This document shows, one piece after another, positions 18,870 to 22,055 of a DNA stretch of 22,055 nt. This DNA comes from CAXYVC01 sp964292295 (GTDB lineage: Bacteria; Acidobacteriota; Holophagae; Holophagales; Holophagaceae): positions 1-22,055 of the forward strand of contig CAXYVC010000036.1 in assembly GCA_964292295.1 (NCBI GenBank), read 5' to 3'. Both the position numbers and the translations under genes were made by a program. The first letter of the stretch is position 1, and each line of letters opens with the position of its first letter. The notes below the pieces were generated by a model. That model was not told the origin of the DNA. It searched no databases and saw only the letters and a program-made list of their open reading frames with translations.

Positions 18870-21629
18870 ATGGTCCGTCCCCTGCCCCGCCTGCTCCTGC
18901 CCTTGAGCACCGCCCTGCTGGTCCAGGCGCAATCACCCCTCGACCCTTCCGCCCTCCAGGCCCTGAAGAACCAGGTGCAGGCCCAGGGCGGCACGGGAGC
19001 CGCCGACGCGCTCCCCCAGCGGGGCAGCCTTCCGGGGCGGGGTGCGGCGAAGGACGTCCAGGCGGAGGCCCAGCAGCGCAGCGAAGACGAGCGCATCGCC
19101 CACGAGATCCGCGCCCTGAAGGCCCGGGAAAAGGGCCCGCTGCGCTTCGCGGCGGACCTCTTCGAGGTGCGTCAGCACAGCACCGCCGCCACCGAAGGCG
19201 GCATCGCCGAGGGCTACGTCCTGGGGGCCGGCGACCAACTGAACCTGAACGTCTTCGGCAGCGCCACCTTCGAGCTGCCGGTGCAGGTGGACGGCCGGGG
19301 TGAGCTGGTCATCCCCAAGGTGGGCGCCGTGAAGGTGGCGGGCCTGACCCTGGGGCGCGCCCGCCAGGCGGTCCAGGGGCTCGTGTCCCGCCAGTTCTCC
19401 GCGGCCACGGTGGACCTCCAGGCCGTGAAGCTCCGGGAGATCCGCGTCTTCGTGCTGGGCGAGGTCTATCGGCCCGGCGGCTACGTGGTGCCCAGCCTCA
19501 GCAGCCTGGTGAACATCCTGAGCCTCGCGGGCGGCCCCACCGCCGCGGGCAGCTACCGGCAGATCCGCGTGGTGCGGGGCGGCAAGGTGGTGCACAGCAT
19601 CGACCTCTACCCCTTGCGGGCCGAGGGCCTCGGCAACATGAACGTCGCCCTGCAGAACGGCGACACCGTTTTCGTGCCCCTCGCCTTCCACCAGGTGACC
19701 CTGGAGGGCGCCTTCCAGCGGGTGGTGGCCGCCACGGGCCTGCTGGGCACCCAGGAGGAGGTGGCCCCCCAGGAGAAGGCGCTCGCCAAACTTGAACTCG
19801 AGCTCCGGAGCACCGAAGAGCGCCTCGCGCGCCTGAACAACCCATCTCAGGAGCTCCCTCCCACTTCCGCGCCCTCCAACCCAGCCGAAGCCACGGCTCT
19901 GCCCCAAGAAGTCGCCGATGCCTCCCTCAGGGGCCTGGACCGCCCCGCCCTGGAGGCCCGCATCCAGTCCCTGCGCTACCGCCTGAAGCGCCTGCGGGAG
20001 CAGCGCCGGGGCGACCATCGCCTGAAGGACCAGCTTCCCTTCGAGACTCCCCAGGACAACAGCCCCGAAGGACAGCCCGCGTGGCTGACGCGCTGGCAGG
20101 ACGAGGGCAGGGTGCCCCGCATGCAGTTCGAGATGCTGCCCGGGGAGAGCGCCGCGGACGCCCTGCGCTTCGCGGGCGGGATGGCCGCCCAGGCCTTCGC
20201 CGGCACCATGAGCCTGCGCCGCATGGACGCCAGCGGTGCCCAGAACGTGTTGGACGTCCCCGCAGACCGGGCCGCGACCATCCGCCTGGAGCGCGGTGAC
20301 GTGCTCTCCGCCCTGCCGAAGCGCGACCAGCTGGAACGCGCCGTCACCCTGCAGGGCTGGGTGCGGGTTCCCGGAACCTTCGCCCGCACGGAGGGGCTGA
20401 AGGTGGGAGACCTCCTCACCCGCGAGCAGCAGGTCCTGCCGGACACCTACCGGGGCCGGGGCGAGATCGTGCGCACCCTCCCCGACGGCCGCACCCACTT
20501 CCTGGCCTTCGACGTGACAAAAGCCCTGGCGGGGGATCCGGCCCACAACCTCGCCCTGGAGAACCGGGACCGCGTCGAGCTCTACCGCACCCAGGACCTG
20601 CGCCTGCCCAAGACCGTGCAGGTGCTCGGCCCCGTGAGCCGGCCCGGCACCTTCCGCTTCCACGAGGGCATGCGCGCCTCGGACCTGCTCTTCCAGGCGG
20701 GCATCCCCCTGGAGGAGGCGGACCGCTTCCACGCCGAGCTGGCCCACATGCGGGACGGGAAGCCCAGCGAGATCCGCAAGCTCGACCTCACGCGGCTGCT
20801 CAGCACCGAACAGGGCAGCCCCGTGGACCTGAAGGACGACGCCGCGAACCCGCTCCTGGAGCCCTTCGACCAGCTGAGCGTCTACGCCCGCCCCGACTAC
20901 CGGCGCCACCGAAGCGTGCGCCTGAGCGGCCAGGTGCGCCGCCCCGGCACCTACGCCCTGGACGGGGACCGGGTGAGCCTCCGGGACGTCCTGGCCCGCG
21001 CGGGCGGGCTCACCCCCGAGGCCATGCCCAGGGCGGCCGTGTTCCTGCGCAGCACCGCCAGCCAGGACCCGGAAAAGATGCGCGCCGCGCTGGAATCGGG
21101 CATTCCCGCCACGGATCCCACCGCCCAGGGCATCGACGCCACCCTGGAGCGCCTCAACGAGACCAAGCGCCAGCCCACCACCGGGCAGCTCCTGAAGAAC
21201 CCCCTGCTCCACGGCCTCCAGACGGGCAGCCTGAACCGCCTCGTGGTGGACATCCCCGCCATCCTGGCCGGCAACCCGGATGCCGACGTGGCGCTCCAGG
21301 ACGGCGACGAGATCATCTTCCCCCGGCAGACCGACTCCGCCTACGTGGTGGGCGAGGCCGCCAGCCCCTTCGCCGTCTACAAGGTGCGCCCGGGCATGAC
21401 CGTCAAGCAGCTCCTGGCCCAGGCGGGCGGCCCCACCCGCAACGCGGACACCTGGAACATCCGCCTCCTGAAGGCCGACGGCCGCATCGTGGACAGCTGG
21501 GTGAACGGCCGCAAGGTGGAGCCCGGCGACACGGTGCTGGTGCCCCAGCGCGTGCGCCGCGACACCACCTGGCAGGAGAACCTCCAGGCCCTGACGCCCA
21601 TCGCCCTCATCGTCAACGCCGTGAAGTAG
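18870..21629 (+). CDS. Multi-SLBB polysaccharide export outer-membrane protein (Wza-like)
   Basis: A large protein of 919 residues. Residues 1-20 (MVRPLPRLLLPLSTALLVQA) are a signal peptide without a lipobox cysteine. A Gln/Glu-rich segment follows, then a Poly_export domain at about 113-190 (GYVLGAGDQLNLNVFGSATF), and a series of SLBB units with VxGxVxxPGxY-like starts: VLGEVYRPGGYVV (about 193), LQGWVRVPGTF (about 492), VLGPVSRPGTFRF (about 584), LSGQVRRPGTYAL (about 684) and VVGEAASPFAVYK (about 825), plus a degenerate one near 418. Charged, probably coiled-coil stretches lie at about 305-325 and 360-380. It ends with a hydrophobic LTPIALIVNAV. By family it would form an outer-membrane pore for capsule or exopolysaccharide. 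I preferred the ATG at 18870 (GAGG 7 bases upstream) over 18858, which has no ribosome-binding site. It is far longer than Wza (about 380). Confidence 0.9.
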   Translation: MVRPLPRLLLPLSTALLVQAQSPLDPSALQALKNQVQAQGGTGAADALPQRGSLPGRGAAKDVQAEAQQRSEDERIAHEIRALKAREKGPLRFAADLFEVRQHSTAATEGGIAEGYVLGAGDQLNLNVFGSATFELPVQVDGRGELVIPKVGAVKVAGLTLGRARQAVQGLVSRQFSAATVDLQAVKLREIRVFVLGEVYRPGGYVVPSLSSLVNILSLAGGPTAAGSYRQIRVVRGGKVVHSIDLYPLRAEGLGNMNVALQNGDTVFVPLAFHQVTLEGAFQRVVAATGLLGTQEEVAPQEKALAKLELELRSTEERLARLNNPSQELPPTSAPSNPAEATALPQEVADASLRGLDRPALEARIQSLRYRLKRLREQRRGDHRLKDQLPFETPQDNSPEGQPAWLTRWQDEGRVPRMQFEMLPGESAADALRFAGGMAAQAFAGTMSLRRMDASGAQNVLDVPADRAATIRLERGDVLSALPKRDQLERAVTLQGWVRVPGTFARTEGLKVGDLLTREQQVLPDTYRGRGEIVRTLPDGRTHFLAFDVTKALAGDPAHNLALENRDRVELYRTQDLRLPKTVQVLGPVSRPGTFRFHEGMRASDLLFQAGIPLEEADRFHAELAHMRDGKPSEIRKLDLTRLLSTEQGSPVDLKDDAANPLLEPFDQLSVYARPDYRRHRSVRLSGQVRRPGTYALDGDRVSLRDVLARAGGLTPEAMPRAAVFLRSTASQDPEKMRAALESGIPATDPTAQGIDATLERLNETKRQPTTGQLLKNPLLHGLQTGSLNRLVVDIPAILAGNPDADVALQDGDEIIFPRQTDSAYVVGEAASPFAVYKVRPGMTVKQLLAQAGGPTRNADTWNIRLLKADGRIVDSWVNGRKVEPGDTVLVPQRVRRDTTWQENLQALTPIALIVNAVK

Positions 21630-21668
21630 CCCTCCGGGCATGGCCTTGCTCCCGGGGCTCGCTGCCCT

Positions 21669-21712
21669 CCTCCGCCGTCCGCAGGCGGGGCGCCGGCTGC
21701 GGACGGCGGAGG
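21669..21712. terminator. 16-bp perfect inverted repeat after the SLBB gene
   Basis: Arms CCTCCGCCGTCCGCAG (21669-21684) and its complement (21697-21712) surround a 12-base interior. It begins 40 bases after the SLBB stop and would make a very stable hairpin; no T-run follows in either direction. It may terminate the SLBB transcript. It also lies exactly where the FtsQ-like reading frame on the other strand stops looking like its family. A 13-base part of it (TCCGCCGTCCGCA) recurs at 21916-21928. Confidence 0.6.
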
Positions 21713-21713
21713 T

Positions 21714-22043
21714 GGGCTGGGCCTCCGTCACCCGGACGACCACGGTGCCGGGGTAGCCCCGCTCCACCCGGACGTCCAGCACCATGGGGAAGACCTTTTG
21801 CAGCGCAGCGACTTGGGCAGTGGGGGCAAAGCTGAAGATGTTCTCTTCGAGGTTGACGCCCAGCGCCTGAACGATCTGCTCGCTGGAATAACCCCCCGCC
21901 TCGCTCACCACACCGTCCGCCGTCCGCACCTGAATGGCGCTGATCTTGAACAGCATGGTCACGGTGAGGTAGATGCCCGCCGCAATGACGCAGAGCAGCA
22001 TGGCCAGCGCGGTCAGCCGCCGGCTGCTCGATTTCAGCCGCAT
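21714..22043 (-). pseudogene. N-terminal fragment of an FtsQ/POTRA-like membrane protein
   Basis: The first 110 codons of a minus-strand gene starting at 22043. Residues 1-9 are basic (MRLKSSSRR), about 10-33 form one membrane helix (LTALAMLLCVIAAGIYLTVT), and about 34-108 resemble the POTRA domain of FtsQ/DivIB: YSSEQIVQALGVNLEENIFS, then VFPMVLDVRVERGYPGTVVV and RVTEAQP. The C-terminal beta domain of FtsQ is missing. After residue 110 the frame runs through the inverted repeat and on, antisense, through the SLBB gene with no stop until far inside, which cannot be a real protein end. About 13 of its 110 codons end in A or T, against none in the last 109 codons of the SLBB gene. It is a broken gene or a fragment joined by assembly error. 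No upstream ribosome-binding site is visible before the window ends. Confidence 0.6.
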
Positions 22044-22055
22044 GGAAGAAGCGCG

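Noticed and set aside
18933..21713. Continuation of the FtsQ-like frame antisense through the SLBB gene
   Set aside because: After codon 110 the translation no longer resembles any protein and mirrors the SLBB coding strand; only the N-terminal part is kept, as a fragment.
1..22055. tRNA, rRNA, CRISPR array, insertion sequence, phage or defence genes
   Set aside because: I looked on both strands and found no cloverleaf, spaced repeats, transposase or nuclease-like frames; the window is housekeeping plus envelope genes.

Overview
The window is GC-rich bacterial chromosome. About 80% of it is one dense minus-strand block of translation, secretion and transcription genes. The chromosome is that of an ordinary free-living bacterium with C+ (zinc-binding) ribosomal proteins. 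The rfaE2 and polysaccharide-export genes point to a diderm with LPS or exopolysaccharide. The style of the proteins reminds me of Acidobacteriota (Holophaga/Geothrix group), but that is an impression that only a similarity search could settle.

Layout, in the direction of transcription (right to left). An FmdB-type zinc-ribbon gene (17944-18228) comes first. The str cluster rpsL-rpsG-fusA (17796 to 14713) follows, with a terminator-like hairpin between rpsG and fusA and no tuf after fusA. A 290-base gap holds the fusA terminator hairpins and a good promoter for the S10 cluster. The S10 cluster is rpsJ-rplC-rplD-rplW-rplB-rpsS-rplV-rpsC-rplP-rpmC-rpsQ. The spc cluster is rplN-rplX-[215-base structured gap]-rplE-rpsN-rpsH-rplF-rplR-rpsE-rpmD-rplO-secY. 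The last group is adk-infA-rpmJ-rpsM-rpsK-rpsD-rpoA-rplQ, closed by a perfect terminator hairpin at 21-50. Most genes are 1-20 bases apart or overlap by 1-4 bases, and Shine-Dalgarno sequences commonly sit on the stop codon of the gene before.

On the plus strand, diverging from fmdB, are rfaE2 (heptose-1-phosphate adenylyltransferase domain, 18295-18822) and a large multi-SLBB outer-membrane polysaccharide export protein (18870-21629). The right edge (21714-22043, minus strand) carries the N-terminal part of an FtsQ/POTRA-like membrane protein. It breaks off at a 16-bp perfect inverted repeat just past the SLBB gene, and its codon use differs from its neighbour.

The genes make the decoding and peptidyl-transfer core of the ribosome, EF-G, IF-1, the RNA polymerase alpha subunit, adenylate kinase and the SecY translocon channel. 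I see no undescribed multi-gene system. The points most worth a second look are non-coding: the structured rplX-rplE gap with the rplE ribosome-binding site in a hairpin loop, the hairpin inside the str cluster, and the broken FtsQ-like gene at the right edge, which may be an assembly junction.
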